Of a stretch of DNA of 34,334 nt, positions 7,917 through 17,715 are shown in pieces (within the stretch, counting starts at the first letter, position 1; the number at the start of each line of letters is the position of its first letter). Source of the DNA: Methylotenera_A sp046594885 (GTDB lineage: Bacteria; Pseudomonadota; Gammaproteobacteria; Burkholderiales; Methylophilaceae). The translations under genes and the position numbers were made by a program. The notes below the pieces were generated by a model that saw nothing but the letters and a program-made list of their open reading frames with translations, had not been told where the DNA came from and did no database searches. Where the stretch lies: positions 1-34,334 of the forward strand of contig JBKJRD010000096.1 of NCBI GenBank assembly GCA_046594885.1. Reading direction: 5' to 3'.

Positions 7917-8537
7917 CTATTTAATTAAGGCTTTAACAGGCGCATAACTTAAGCGGTGGCATGGGCTGATGCCATGTAAATTGAGCATTTGTAAGTGATA
8001 AGTAGTTGGATAACCTTTGTGTTTGGCAAAGCCATATTGCGGATAGGTTTTATCTAGCTCGTACAACTCAGCGTCGCGTGCAACTTTTGCCAAAATAGAA
8101 GCTGCAGAAATCGCTTGCACTTTGCTATCGCCTTTTACAATCGCCTCGCATGGCCAGCAAATTTTCGGACATTGATTGCCATCCACTTGCACTAAGATTG
8201 CAATTTTTTCTTGCGTGTAATCGGATTTTAATTTTTGTGCAAAAATAAGTGTTAAGTCTAACGCTTCAATTGCCCGTTTCATGGCCAACAAACTGGCTTG
8301 CAAGATATTCATCTGGTCAATTTCTTGTGCAGAACAACTCGCAATTGCCCAAGCAAGCGATTTTTTTTTGATTTCTGCGCTTAAAAAATCACGCTTTTTT
8401 TCGCTTAACTTTTTAGAATCAGCCAAGCCAGCAATCGGATTGTTACTGTCCAATATCACGGCCGCTGCATAAACGCTGCCAGCCAGAGGGCCTCGCCCTG
8501 CTTCATCTACCCCACAAATCAACTGTTGATTCAGCAA
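7917..8537 (-). CDS. rnhB: Ribonuclease HII
   Basis: Cleaves the RNA strand of RNA-DNA hybrids and removes single ribonucleotides from DNA. At 206 residues it has GVDEAGRGPLAG with catalytic Asp11 and Glu12, Asp119 in VDGNQCP and Asp155 in ILAKVARDAE, plus SAASILAKV. The segment before VDGN is a few residues longer than in E. coli. The start is TTG at 8537, two bases after the lpxB stop and with no good ribosome binding site, so translation is probably coupled to lpxB. Codons 57-59 are a run of nine A. It is the last gene of the envelope operon. Confidence 0.95.
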   Translation of the reverse strand: MLNQQLICGVDEAGRGPLAGSVYAAAVILDSNNPIAGLADSKKLSEKKRDFLSAEIKKKSLAWAIASCSAQEIDQMNILQASLLAMKRAIEALDLTLIFAQKLKSDYTQEKIAILVQVDGNQCPKICWPCEAIVKGDSKVQAISAASILAKVARDAELYELDKTYPQYGFAKHKGYPTTYHLQMLNLHGISPCHRLSYAPVKALIK

Positions 8538-8539
8538 AC

Positions 8540-9718
8540 TTATTTTAAGTAACTTAAAATCACTGCTGCTGCTTTTTGTGCAGTATTTTGTTTTAAATTC
8601 AAATGAATCTGCATGAATATTTGTTTAATCTCAGCGCAATAATGAGTATCCGCTAATAATCTTGTGGTGGCATCAGCTAGGTTTTGTGCTGTCGCCTCAT
8701 GTTGCAGTAACTCTGGCACCAAAAACTTGCCTGCCAAAATATTGGGTAACCCAACAAAAGGCTGATAACGCATGCGCTTTAATATCCACCAGCTTAATGC
8801 GGGCATGCAATAAGTAATCACCATGGGTTTTTTGAGCAAAGCGGCTTCTAGCGTTGCGGTTCCAGAAGCCACAATCACAATATCGGCGGCCTCAATTACA
8901 TCATGTGCATGGCCAAATAAAATGTGCAGATTTAATTCAATATCTGCATGTTCAACATGGCTTTGATGGATGGCGTGCTCAAAAATTTCACGTGTTTCAC
9001 GCGTGATTAAGGGCACTAAAAATTGTATGGGATGCAATTCTGCAGGTAGTGTGAGGTCGCTAACCTGTTGTTTGGTCAGCAAATATGCGGTTTTAACAAA
9101 TAAACTGGCATGTTGTTTCACTTCACTTTGCCGGCTACCAGGTAACATCGCAATCACTAATTTATTTGGCTTAATTTTTAATGCTTCACGCGCAGCGTGG
9201 ATATCTGGTTCAAGTGGCAACTCGTCCGCTAATGGGTGACCCACATAAGTGACAGGTACTTTTGCGGCTTCATACAAGGCAGGTTCAAACGGAAATAAAG
9301 CCAAAATATGATTGACGGCACGTTTAATTTTAGCCACGCGACCGCCACGCCACGCCCAAATAGAGGGGCTAACATAATGGATGGCTGTGATGCCTTTTTG
9401 CTTAAACTTGCGCGCCAGCCAAAGATTAAAATCAGGCGCATCTACACCAATAAAAATGTCAGGTTTTTCTGTTAATAATTGCTTAAACAAGTTTTTGCGT
9501 AGTTTTAATAAGCCGTAAAGATGTTTCAGCACTTCTACATAGCCACGAACAGATAGATTTTCAATTGAGAATAATGACTGGGCGCCTTCAGCCTTCATTT
9601 TTGGCCCTGCGATTCCAACAAAGGTTAAATCGCTGCGTTGCGCCTTTAAAGCGCGAATCAAGTGGCTGCCCAACAAATCTCCTGAGGCTTCGCCAGCCAC
9701 TATTGCAATTTTTGGCAT
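8540..9718 (-). CDS. lpxB: Lipid-A-disaccharide synthase
   Basis: Condenses UDP-2,3-diacylglucosamine with lipid X to give the beta-1,6-linked disaccharide of lipid A, at the inner face of the cytoplasmic membrane (GT19 family). The 392 residues begin KIAIVAGEASGDLLGSHL, the family signature, followed by VGIAGPKM, GVDAPDFN, HYVSPSIWAW, YVGHPLADE and the C-terminal ASGTATLEAAL motif of the nucleotide-sugar site. The start is ATG at 9718, 11 bases after lpxA. Length and motif set are normal for the family. Confidence 0.97.
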   Translation of the reverse strand: MPKIAIVAGEASGDLLGSHLIRALKAQRSDLTFVGIAGPKMKAEGAQSLFSIENLSVRGYVEVLKHLYGLLKLRKNLFKQLLTEKPDIFIGVDAPDFNLWLARKFKQKGITAIHYVSPSIWAWRGGRVAKIKRAVNHILALFPFEPALYEAAKVPVTYVGHPLADELPLEPDIHAAREALKIKPNKLVIAMLPGSRQSEVKQHASLFVKTAYLLTKQQVSDLTLPAELHPIQFLVPLITRETREIFEHAIHQSHVEHADIELNLHILFGHAHDVIEAADIVIVASGTATLEAALLKKPMVITYCMPALSWWILKRMRYQPFVGLPNILAGKFLVPELLQHEATAQNLADATTRLLADTHYCAEIKQIFMQIHLNLKQNTAQKAAAVILSYLK

Positions 9719-9729
9719 GATGACACTGA

Positions 9730-10509
9730 TTAGCGGACGATGCCGCGAGTAGTAATGTTTAAAAAATCGGTTAACATGCTAATTTCATGACACTCTTTTT
9801 GCATGTTGGATAATTCAACTTTGGCTTCGTCTAAGCTTAAACCATTGCGATATAAGCTTTTATAAGCACGTTTTATTTGGGTAATGCTGGCTGGGCTAAA
9901 GCCGCGACGTTTTAAGCCTTCTGAATTGATGCCATGCGGCTTTGCATCATATCCAGCAGCGGTTATATATGGCGGAATATCTTTAAAGACCACAGAACCA
10001 ACTGCTGTAATCACATGCGCACCCACTTTGCAAAATTGATGAATCAGCGTAAAGCCACCTAAAATTGCGTAATCATGGATATCAACATGGCCCGCAAGCG
10101 AGCTATTGTTAGCAAGTATGGTGTTATTGCCAATTGTGCAATCGTGGGCGATATGCACATAGGCCATAATCCAATTGTCATTGCCAATCTTAGTCACAGC
10201 TTTATCTTGAATAGTCCCGCGATTAAAAGTACAAAATTCACGAATAGTGTTGTTGTCACCTATCACTAAAGTCGTTGGTTCATCGCGAAATTTTTTATCC
10301 TGTGGTGCTTCGCCTAAGGATGAAAATTGAAAAATTTGATTATTTTTGCCAATGGTCGTTGGCCCCAGCAAAACGACATGACTAGCGATTGTGGTATCTG
10401 CACCTACTTGAACATCGGCACCTATCACAGTATAAGCGCCCACAGTGACGCTCGAATCGAGTTCTGCTTTGGGGTCAATAATTGCAGTTGGGTGTATTTT
10501 TACAGACAT
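9730..10509 (-). CDS. lpxA: UDP-N-acetylglucosamine acyltransferase
   Basis: Catalyses the first step of lipid A synthesis, 3-O-acylation of UDP-GlcNAc from hydroxyacyl-ACP. The 259-residue protein is a left-handed beta helix of hexapeptide repeats (roughly residues 5-180) followed by a helical C-terminus. The catalytic His122 lies in HIAHDCTIG, and the segment GFTLIHQFCKVGAH is also conserved. It begins at ATG 10509, 61 bases after fabZ; that gap is very AT-rich and no promoter is clear. Together with fabZ and lpxD it competes for the same hydroxyacyl-ACP pool. Confidence 0.97.
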   Translation of the reverse strand: MSVKIHPTAIIDPKAELDSSVTVGAYTVIGADVQVGADTTIASHVVLLGPTTIGKNNQIFQFSSLGEAPQDKKFRDEPTTLVIGDNNTIREFCTFNRGTIQDKAVTKIGNDNWIMAYVHIAHDCTIGNNTILANNSSLAGHVDIHDYAILGGFTLIHQFCKVGAHVITAVGSVVFKDIPPYITAAGYDAKPHGINSEGLKRRGFSPASITQIKRAYKSLYRNGLSLDEAKVELSNMQKECHEISMLTDFLNITTRGIVR

Positions 10510-10570
10510 TTATTTAACTTAACAATATTTATTATTTACTTTAAATTTCTTCAATAACTAGTTGATTTAA

Positions 10571-11050
10571 TTATTTTTTTATTGCCTTTAATATGCACAT
10601 CATACTGGCTTCTGCAACAATTAAGCCATCTACTGTAGCAACACCAGAATACTTCCAAATGCCCTTTAAAATGCGGTCAATTTTAACGTTAAGTATAATC
10701 TGGTCCCCTGGCGAAACTGGCTTTTTAAAGCGTGCGCTGTCAATACCTGCAAAATAGTACACAGAATCGTCTGTTGGTTTTGTACCCATTGTTTTAAAGG
10801 AAAGTATGGCCGCAGCCTGCGCCATCGCCTCTACGATAAGTACGCCAGGCATAACGGGATGGTAGGGAAAATGTCCTGGAAAAAAAGGTTCGTTAACACT
10901 GACATTTTTTAAAGCAGTAATTTCTTTGCCAATTTCCATCGAAATAACGCGATCAATCAATACAAATGGGTACCTGTGCGGCAAATGATCTAAAATAGCA
11001 TGAATATCCATGCCATTTGCTTCGTTATTGTTAATTATTGACTCGGTCAT
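10571..11050 (-). CDS. fabZ: 3-hydroxyacyl-ACP dehydratase FabZ
   Basis: Dehydrates 3-hydroxyacyl-ACP in fatty acid elongation. The 159-residue hot-dog fold protein carries LPHRYPFVLIDRV, catalytic His60 in FFPGHFP and Glu74 in LIVEAMAQAA. It has about 13 extra N-terminal residues before the conserved region, so Met14 (MDIHAILDHLPHRYPF) is a possible alternative start; I keep ATG 11050, which has GAGAA upstream. It lies 8 bases after lpxD in the canonical lpxD-fabZ-lpxA order, where it sets the split of acyl chains between phospholipid and lipid A. Confidence 0.97.
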   Translation of the reverse strand: MTESIINNNEANGMDIHAILDHLPHRYPFVLIDRVISMEIGKEITALKNVSVNEPFFPGHFPYHPVMPGVLIVEAMAQAAAILSFKTMGTKPTDDSVYYFAGIDSARFKKPVSPGDQIILNVKIDRILKGIWKYSGVATVDGLIVAEASMMCILKAIKK

Positions 11051-11058
11051 ATCATTCT

Positions 11059-12138
11059 CTATGTTTGACGTTGAGAAGTTAGTTTTTTAATCGCTTCTTC
11101 TAAGACTTTTATTTTATCTGTTAATTGACCCATTTTATCTGTAAATCGGTCTAGGTGGCGAATATTTGCTGCAGTTTTAAGCCAGGTGGCGTGCTCTTGA
11201 AATGGCATTAATGCGGTATAAGTGCCAGTTTTTTGAATAGAACGCATAATCATGCTGCCAGGCGAAATAGTCACATGATCAGCAATGCTTAAGTGCCCTA
11301 AAATCATCGCTGCACCACCAATTTTACAATAGCGACCGATGACGGCGCTACCAGCAATTCCAACACAGCCAGCGATGACCGTATGTGCACCGATGTAGCA
11401 ATTATGCGCAATCTGAACCAGATTGTCTAATTTTACACCCTCTTCAATGATGGTGTCGTCAATTGCACCACGGTCAATAGTCGTATTAGCGCCAATATCC
11501 ACATGATTGTGGATAATAACACGCCCTATTTGCGGAATTTTTACCCAGTGTGTTTGATTGTCTGAACTGACAGTCTCTGCATAACCAAAACCATCGTTAC
11601 CAATCACGCAGCCAGAAAACAAATGACAATTTTGCCCAATTTGTGAACCGTGTTTAATGGTGACATTCGCTTCTATTTTTGTATGGTCGCCAATGTTACA
11701 GTTGCGCTCAATAACACTGCCCGCACCAATGGTTACATATTCGCCCAAGGTGACATTGGCTTCTATGGTTACGTTTACGCCAATCGTGCAGTTTTGTGAA
11801 ATATGCGCAGATGGATCAATGACCGCACTGGCATGTATACCGATTGCCACAACAAACTCTGGGTTCAATAATTGTGATAACTGTGCAAAATACGCATAGG
11901 GATTATCGGTAATAATTTTGGGGAGATTTGTTAATGAGGCATGTTCTGGCTTGATAATCACTGCGCTAGCGGCGGTGTTGTTTAGTTGCGCTGTATATTT
12001 TGTATCGCTAAAAAAGCTGATAGCGCCCGCCTGCGCATGGGCTAATGAACCCACGCGAAAAATGCGGGTATCAGACTTATCTGTGACTACGCCACCGCAT
12101 TGTTCTGTGATTTCTTGAAGCGATAATGAGGTACTCAT
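11059..12138 (-). CDS. lpxD: UDP-3-O-acylglucosamine N-acyltransferase
   Basis: Adds the second hydroxyacyl chain (N-linked) to UDP-3-O-acyl-glucosamine in lipid A synthesis. The 359-residue protein has an N-terminal uridine-binding domain (about 1-100), a long hexapeptide-repeat beta helix (about 100-310) with catalytic His245 in QIAHNCYIG, and a C-terminal helix ending in Lys/Gln-rich residues. Length is slightly above the E. coli enzyme (341). The start is ATG at 12138; no Shine-Dalgarno is visible. The 64-base gap from ompH contains a tight palindrome (12181-12194). Confidence 0.97.
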   Translation of the reverse strand: MSTSLSLQEITEQCGGVVTDKSDTRIFRVGSLAHAQAGAISFFSDTKYTAQLNNTAASAVIIKPEHASLTNLPKIITDNPYAYFAQLSQLLNPEFVVAIGIHASAVIDPSAHISQNCTIGVNVTIEANVTLGEYVTIGAGSVIERNCNIGDHTKIEANVTIKHGSQIGQNCHLFSGCVIGNDGFGYAETVSSDNQTHWVKIPQIGRVIIHNHVDIGANTTIDRGAIDDTIIEEGVKLDNLVQIAHNCYIGAHTVIAGCVGIAGSAVIGRYCKIGGAAMILGHLSIADHVTISPGSMIMRSIQKTGTYTALMPFQEHATWLKTAANIRHLDRFTDKMGQLTDKIKVLEEAIKKLTSQRQT

Positions 12139-12202
12139 AAAAACAACTGGATAGTTTAAGCCGAAAGACTAAATGTATGAATACGTAAACGTATACTTAA
12201 CC

Positions 12203-12718
12203 TTATTTTTTACCCAATAATTTTAATACTTTATCAGTAATATCAATTTTCTTGCTGGCGTAAGCAACGCCGCCGTATACCACTAAGTCGTAACCATCTG
12301 TTTCAGAAACGGTTTGCACTGCTTTATTAATGCGGTCTTGTAATAGCGCAAGCTCTTCGTTTTTACGCAGGTTAATATCTTCACGCAATTCACGTTGCTT
12401 GCGTTGAAACTCGATTTTAAGATTAGACACATCGCGCTCTTTGCTGCGACGTTCTGTCTCTGAAAGTGTTACACCTTCTTTATCTAAAGTTGCTTCAATA
12501 TCACGAATCTGTTTCTGCGTACGATCAAGCTCTAGTGAACGTGGACTAAATTCACGCTCTAACTTCTTGCCGCTTTCAGCAGTTTGTGGCGCTTCTTGTA
12601 AAATTTTATCCACCTGCACATAGCCCACTTTAAGCTCAGCAGCAATCAAGCTAGTGCTTAAACTGGTGACTATTGCCAATAAACTGGCAGATACTAAATG
12701 CTTTAATTTTTGATTCAA
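12203..12718 (-). CDS. skp: Periplasmic chaperone OmpH/Skp
   Basis: Trimeric periplasmic chaperone that holds unfolded outer-membrane proteins on their way to BamA. 171 residues: a signal peptide (MNQKLKHLVSASLLAIVT, then TSLIAAE), a beta-strand segment KVGYVQVDKILQ, a long charged coiled coil (about residues 55-130) with alternating Arg/Glu/Lys, and a C-terminal YDLVVYGGVAYAS strand. The start must be TTG at 12718, since no other Met codon lies before the signal peptide; AGGAG lies six bases upstream. It directly follows bamA, separated by 93 bases. Confidence 0.93.
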   Translation of the reverse strand: MNQKLKHLVSASLLAIVTSLSTSLIAAELKVGYVQVDKILQEAPQTAESGKKLEREFSPRSLELDRTQKQIRDIEATLDKEGVTLSETERRSKERDVSNLKIEFQRKQRELREDINLRKNEELALLQDRINKAVQTVSETDGYDLVVYGGVAYASKKIDITDKVLKLLGKK

Positions 12719-12811
12719 TTCAATCTCCTAACAGCATGAGTTTATGTACTCACTTTTCTATTTTACTATTGCAGTTAATTTTAACACTTAAACTGTGTGC
12801 TAGTTATCACA

Positions 12812-15109
12812 CTAAAACTGTTGGCCAAGTTGAAATTGCAAAGTTTGTGTACGGTCATTTGCATCTGCATTTAAGGCTTTTGCAAATACTAATTTTAATG
12901 GACCAAATGGCGAGAACCAGCTGATACCAACGCCTGTTGAATACCTTAGCTCACCTAAAGACAGAGATTGATTTTCGGCATAAACATTACCAGCATCAAA
13001 GAATGCACTTAAGCGGAATTGCGATGAGTTTTTAAGCAAAGGTACTGGAATAAACACTTCTGCGCTGCCCAGTACGCGGCGTGTGCCGCCAACCGCAAAG
13101 TCTTGACCAGTTGTGGGATCATTATCACGTGGGCCAATTGCGCCGTTATCATAGCCCCTTACAGAGTTAACACCACCAATGTAGAAGTTTTTAAAGAAAG
13201 GGAATGCTTTGCCACCATAACTATCAGCATAACCCAACTCACCGTTGAGCAAAAAAATCACATCTTTAAAGGCTTGTTTGTACCAGGCATGCTTGTATTC
13301 AACTTTGTAATATTGCAAATCCAAGCCTGGTAAGCTCGCTTCACCCGTTAAGCGTTGTAAAACACCATTATTGGGGAACAGCACGTTATCACGTGAGTCA
13401 TGCGTCCAACCGACAGACGTTTGCAGAGAGTCGCTGCTACAACCGCGACCATTGCCACAAAAATCTAAGTACTGTTTGGGACTATTATTGGATAAATCAA
13501 TTTTTGTAAAATCGACTGTTAGGCCTGCACTAAAAAAATCACGTTCTGTTAGCGGTAAACCGAATCGAACACCAGCGCCGTAAGACGAGCTGTTATAGGT
13601 ACCAATATCCAGTGAGCGCGTGTCTACATCGCGCCTGTAAACATCGAATCCACGGCTAATGCCATCGGGTGTAAAGTAAGGATCTGTGTAAGATAATGAG
13701 TAAGTTGTATTTACTTGCCCCGTATTGACTTGTGCCGAAACACGATTACCTGTGCCTAAAAAGTTTTGCTGGTTAACCGTTACGCCCAAAACCACGCCCT
13801 CGTTACTAGATAATCCTGCACCAAACTGCACGCTACCTGTAGATCGTTCCGTTACATTCACATTGATATCCACTTGATCAGAGCTGCCGGGCACAGCAGG
13901 CGTTTCAATATTCACGTTATCAAAATACTGTAAACGATCTAGGCGTACTTTTGAGCGCTCAATTTTATCGCCTGCATACCAAGCAGATTCGAGTTGGCGC
14001 ATTTCTCTGCGCAAAACAGAATCACGTGTGCGTACATTACCGGTTAAATTGATACGCCGAACATAAACGCGCTTACCTGGATCAACAAAAAAAGTGAATG
14101 CGGCAGTACGATTTTCTTTATTGATATCAGGAATAGCATTGACATTAGAAAATGCGTAACCATCATTACTTAAGCGGTCACTAATGGCTTTGCTCGATTC
14201 GGTAATTTTCTGCCGATTGAACGTATCGTCTTTTGCAATTTTGATAAGTGGCCATAATTCAGCTTCTGGCACTTGTAGTTCACCAGCTAGCTTCACATCA
14301 CTAATGGTATATTTTTCGCCTTCAGTGACATTAACCGTAATGTAGATATCACGTTTATCGGGCGATATGGATACTTGCGTTGAATCAACCGAAAACTCTA
14401 GGTAACCTTGATTCAAGTAAAAAGATTTTAGCGTTTCTAAATCAGCCGTTAGTTTTTGCTTAGAATATTGGTCATCTTTATTCCACCAGCTCATCCAATT
14501 GGGCGTGGTTAATAAAAGTTCTGCGCGCAAATCTTCAGTGGTAAAGATATTGTTGCCGACAATATTAATATCACGAATCTTGGCAACAATACCCTCTTCA
14601 ATCTCAAAACGTACCGCAACGCGATTACGCTCTAACGGACTTACAACCGTTTTAACTGTTGCACCATATTTACCCTGCGCTAAATACTGCCGTTTAATTT
14701 CTTGCTCGGCACGGTCTAGTTGCGATTTATCAAAGATTAAGCCTTCTGAAATGCCGATTTGTTTTAGCCCTTCGGTCATTTTGTCGGAAGGAAAAGATTT
14801 GTTACCACTAAAATCAATCTTGGCAATTGCCGATCGTTCCTGTACGGTAATGACCAATACTTCACCTTCAGCCTCTATGCGCACATCTTTAAAAAAGCCC
14901 GTGTTGTACAGTGATTTAATCGCTTGCGTGGCTTTTTCGTCACTCATGGTGTCACCCACTACTACAGGTAAATAATTAAACACGGTACCCGCTTCGGTAC
15001 GTTGCAAGCCTTCTACACGAATATCTTTGATGACAAAAGGCTCAAGCGCGAGAGCATGCTGGCTGAAGAGTGCGAAAACAATCGCTGAGATATGGCGGAT
15101 TTTAAGCAA
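12812..15109 (-). CDS. bamA: Outer-membrane protein assembly factor BamA
   Basis: Central Omp85-family pore that folds and inserts beta-barrel proteins into the outer membrane. 765 residues: signal peptide MLKIRHISAIVFALFSQHALA, five POTRA domains (roughly 22-420; the first begins FVIKDIRVEGLQRT) and a 16-strand barrel with the conserved VRGY (in GGVNSVRGYDNG). The last residue is Phe, the usual barrel end signal. The start is TTG at 15109, four bases after the rseP stop, with no in-frame ATG that would retain the signal peptide. Transcribed between rseP and ompH, the standard order. Confidence 0.97.
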   Translation of the reverse strand: MLKIRHISAIVFALFSQHALALEPFVIKDIRVEGLQRTEAGTVFNYLPVVVGDTMSDEKATQAIKSLYNTGFFKDVRIEAEGEVLVITVQERSAIAKIDFSGNKSFPSDKMTEGLKQIGISEGLIFDKSQLDRAEQEIKRQYLAQGKYGATVKTVVSPLERNRVAVRFEIEEGIVAKIRDINIVGNNIFTTEDLRAELLLTTPNWMSWWNKDDQYSKQKLTADLETLKSFYLNQGYLEFSVDSTQVSISPDKRDIYITVNVTEGEKYTISDVKLAGELQVPEAELWPLIKIAKDDTFNRQKITESSKAISDRLSNDGYAFSNVNAIPDINKENRTAAFTFFVDPGKRVYVRRINLTGNVRTRDSVLRREMRQLESAWYAGDKIERSKVRLDRLQYFDNVNIETPAVPGSSDQVDINVNVTERSTGSVQFGAGLSSNEGVVLGVTVNQQNFLGTGNRVSAQVNTGQVNTTYSLSYTDPYFTPDGISRGFDVYRRDVDTRSLDIGTYNSSSYGAGVRFGLPLTERDFFSAGLTVDFTKIDLSNNSPKQYLDFCGNGRGCSSDSLQTSVGWTHDSRDNVLFPNNGVLQRLTGEASLPGLDLQYYKVEYKHAWYKQAFKDVIFLLNGELGYADSYGGKAFPFFKNFYIGGVNSVRGYDNGAIGPRDNDPTTGQDFAVGGTRRVLGSAEVFIPVPLLKNSSQFRLSAFFDAGNVYAENQSLSLGELRYSTGVGISWFSPFGPLKLVFAKALNADANDRTQTLQFQLGQQF

Positions 15110-15113
15110 ATGG

Positions 15114-16517
15114 TTAACCCGTAATTAGTCGATTAAAGTCATTAAAAATGGCAATGGTCATGAGTAAACCTAACAATACAAACCCTATTTTTTGTCCAGC
15201 TAACATCGCTTGTTCAGACACTGGAGAACCTTTGAATATTTCAATGATATAATACATCAAATGGCCGCCGTCTAATACAGGTATAGGCAAAAGGTTAAGT
15301 ACGCCAATGCTGATGCTCACTAATGCAAGAAAGCTGAGAAACGTATTAAGCCCCAAATTTGCACTTTCTCCGGCGAATGTGGCAATTGTTACTGGGCCGC
15401 TAATTCCCTTAATGGATACTTGGCCAGTAAGCATTTTCCCCAGCATTTTTAAGCTGAATATTGCGGTGTCCCAGGTTTTTAAAATGGCTTTTTGAAAAGC
15501 CTCTAGGGGTGAATATTGTATCTCTATCAATAATTCATCTAATATTGACTGATTTATTTTTACGCTAGCACCTAAGCGGCCAATTTTTTGTCCATTTTCG
15601 GTTACTTGTTCAGGAACAACAGAAAGCGTCAGTATTTCTTGCGCGCGTTTGATTTCAAATGTTAAAGCTTGATTAGGATGGGCTTTTACTGTTTTAACCA
15701 CGCTTTCCCAATCATGCATGCTGATATCATCAATGCTCAGAATTTGATCATTTGCTTGAAAATTAGATTTTTGCGCGGCACTGTTGGGCAATATTTCACC
15801 CAAGACAGGCTTGATTGTTGGCTTAATCATATCCAAGCCTACTTTGTTTAAAATATCGATTTCCGGGTCGCTATCGATGCCATTAAAGCTTAGCACACGC
15901 ATATTTAAATCATTGTTTTTACTTAAGGTTTCAATTTCAACGCTTTTACTCTCTAGAGATTGTTCTAATAATATCCAGCGTGCATCTGTCCAAGTTTTAA
16001 CAGCCATACCAGCGACTTTTTGAATCAATTCTCCGCTTTTAAAACCTGCGCTGGCAGCCTGGCTATTCGCTGCCACCTCGCCTACAATTGGGCGCATGCC
16101 TGTCACACCTTGCATCAATAAAACCCAGTACAGCAAAATGGCTAACAGTAGATTGGCAATTGGCCCAGCCGATACAATCGCAATGCGCTTCCAAACACTT
16201 TGGCGATTAAATGCGCGCTTGAGTTCGGCTTCAGAATAAACGGTTTGCTCAGTATATTGCCCATTTTTTATGGCCGATTCACGCTCCGCTTTTAATTCGC
16301 GTTCATCTAACATTTTCACAAAACCACCCAATGGAATGGCTGCCAGCACAAATTCAGTGTTATCGTGACCGAATGTTTTTTTCCATAAAGGTTTGCCAAA
16401 GCCGATTGAAAATCGCAGTACTTTAACATTGCACCAGCGCGCCACTTGAAAGTGACCATATTCGTGTATGGTGACTAATAAGCCGATTGTGATGATAAAT
16501 GCAAAGAAAGTAATCAT
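15114..16517 (-). CDS. rseP: Site-2 intramembrane zinc metalloprotease RseP
   Basis: Cleaves the anti-sigma factor RseA within the membrane in the sigma-E envelope stress response and clears leftover signal peptides. The 467-residue inner-membrane protein has the zinc motif HEYGH (residues 18-22) in its first membrane segment, two tandem PDZ domains (about 115-300; GEVAANSQAASAGFKSGE and GEILPNSAAQKSNFQANDQ) and the C-terminal LLPIPVLDGGH motif supplying the third zinc ligand. The ATG overlaps the dxr stop by four bases (ATGA), so translation is coupled. Length is close to E. coli RseP (450). Confidence 0.96.
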   Translation of the reverse strand: MITFFAFIITIGLLVTIHEYGHFQVARWCNVKVLRFSIGFGKPLWKKTFGHDNTEFVLAAIPLGGFVKMLDERELKAERESAIKNGQYTEQTVYSEAELKRAFNRQSVWKRIAIVSAGPIANLLLAILLYWVLLMQGVTGMRPIVGEVAANSQAASAGFKSGELIQKVAGMAVKTWTDARWILLEQSLESKSVEIETLSKNNDLNMRVLSFNGIDSDPEIDILNKVGLDMIKPTIKPVLGEILPNSAAQKSNFQANDQILSIDDISMHDWESVVKTVKAHPNQALTFEIKRAQEILTLSVVPEQVTENGQKIGRLGASVKINQSILDELLIEIQYSPLEAFQKAILKTWDTAIFSLKMLGKMLTGQVSIKGISGPVTIATFAGESANLGLNTFLSFLALVSISIGVLNLLPIPVLDGGHLMYYIIEIFKGSPVSEQAMLAGQKIGFVLLGLLMTIAIFNDFNRLITG

Positions 16518-17713
16518 GCACTTAACACTTTTTTATGTGCAACTTTTGCTAAACTATTTTGCGCAAACCGTCTGGCTTGTGCATCGATAGCCTGCAACTG
16601 CGCTAATGATGCAACTGGCTCAGATTGTATGGAATTTAAAGCTTCTTCAATCAAAATGGGGATACTTAAAAAATGTATTTGGTTATTTAAAAACGCTGCC
16701 ACTGCCACCTCGTTGACGGCATTTAATATGGCTGGCGCAGTACCACCCAGCGCTAGTGCATCATAAGCCAATTGTAAACAAGGGAAGCGTTTAGTATCGG
16801 GCGCTTCAAACTCTAATTTGCCGATTTCTAACAGGTTAAGTGAGGCGACTCCCGACTCAATCCGATTGGGATAAGCCAGCGCATAAGCGATTGGTGTACG
16901 CATATCGGGGTTACCTAGTTGCGCCAGCACACTTCCATCAATATATTCCACCATTGAATGAATCACGCTTTGCGGATGCACCACCACCTCTATTTGCTCA
17001 GGTTTTGCATTAAATAGCCAATGTGCTTCAATCACCTCTAAACCTTTATTCATGAGCGTAGCTGAGTCAATGGTAATTTTTGCGCCCATCACCCAGTTAG
17101 GATGTTTTAATGCTAAGGCTGGCGTGACCGCTTCTAATTGCGTTTGTGAATAGCGCCTGAATGGCCCGCCAGATGCGGTTAATAAGATTTTACGAATACC
17201 GCTGTCGCTTAAATGACTTAATTGCTGTGGCGGCATCACTTGGAATATCGCATTATGTTCGCTATCAATTGGCAGTAAAGTAGCGCCACCAGTTTTAACC
17301 GCTTGCATAAACAAATTGCCCGCCATCACTAAAGTTTCTTTATTGGCCAGCAATATTTTCTTACCCGCTTGCGCCGCTGCCATTGCAGGTTTCAATCCTG
17401 CCGCACCAACAATTGCCGCCATCACGATGTCAACGCAAGGCTCGCTAGACACTTGCTCTAGCCCCGCCATACCAGAAACAACAATGGTTTGGCTGGCTGC
17501 TGCTTTCAACTTAATACGTAAATCAAGCGCAGATTGTTCATTTAACAACACCGCAACTTGTGGCTTAAACTGCAGGCATTGTTTTAGCATGACTTCAACA
17601 TTTGAGTTAGCTGCAAGCGCATACACTTCATAAGCATTGGCGTGCCGTGCAATGACATCTAATGTTTGTAAGCCGATAGTGCCTGTACTACCTAAAATAG
17701 TAATTTTTTGCAA
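16514..17713 (-). CDS. dxr: 1-deoxy-D-xylulose 5-phosphate reductoisomerase
   Basis: Converts DXP to methylerythritol 4-phosphate using NADPH, the committed step of the MEP isoprenoid pathway. At 399 residues it has the nucleotide-binding GSTGTIG (8-14), KETLVMAG, the metal ligands Asp150 and Glu152 in LLPIDSEHNAIFQ, ASGGPFR and LKHPNWVMGAKITIDSATLMNKGLE. The start is TTG at 17713, close after the cdsA stop at 17716. It lies in the same operon as uppS, the consumer of its product pathway, and upstream of rseP with a four-base overlap. Confidence 0.97.
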   Translation of the reverse strand: MQKITILGSTGTIGLQTLDVIARHANAYEVYALAANSNVEVMLKQCLQFKPQVAVLLNEQSALDLRIKLKAAASQTIVVSGMAGLEQVSSEPCVDIVMAAIVGAAGLKPAMAAAQAGKKILLANKETLVMAGNLFMQAVKTGGATLLPIDSEHNAIFQVMPPQQLSHLSDSGIRKILLTASGGPFRRYSQTQLEAVTPALALKHPNWVMGAKITIDSATLMNKGLEVIEAHWLFNAKPEQIEVVVHPQSVIHSMVEYIDGSVLAQLGNPDMRTPIAYALAYPNRIESGVASLNLLEIGKLEFEAPDTKRFPCLQLAYDALALGGTAPAILNAVNEVAVAAFLNNQIHFLSIPILIEEALNSIQSEPVASLAQLQAIDAQARRFAQNSLAKVAHKKVLSA

Positions 17714-17715
17714 TT

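Noticed and set aside
14499..14975. 158-residue plus-strand reading
   Set aside because: Shadow of bamA on the other strand; rich in Ser and Arg with no domain features.
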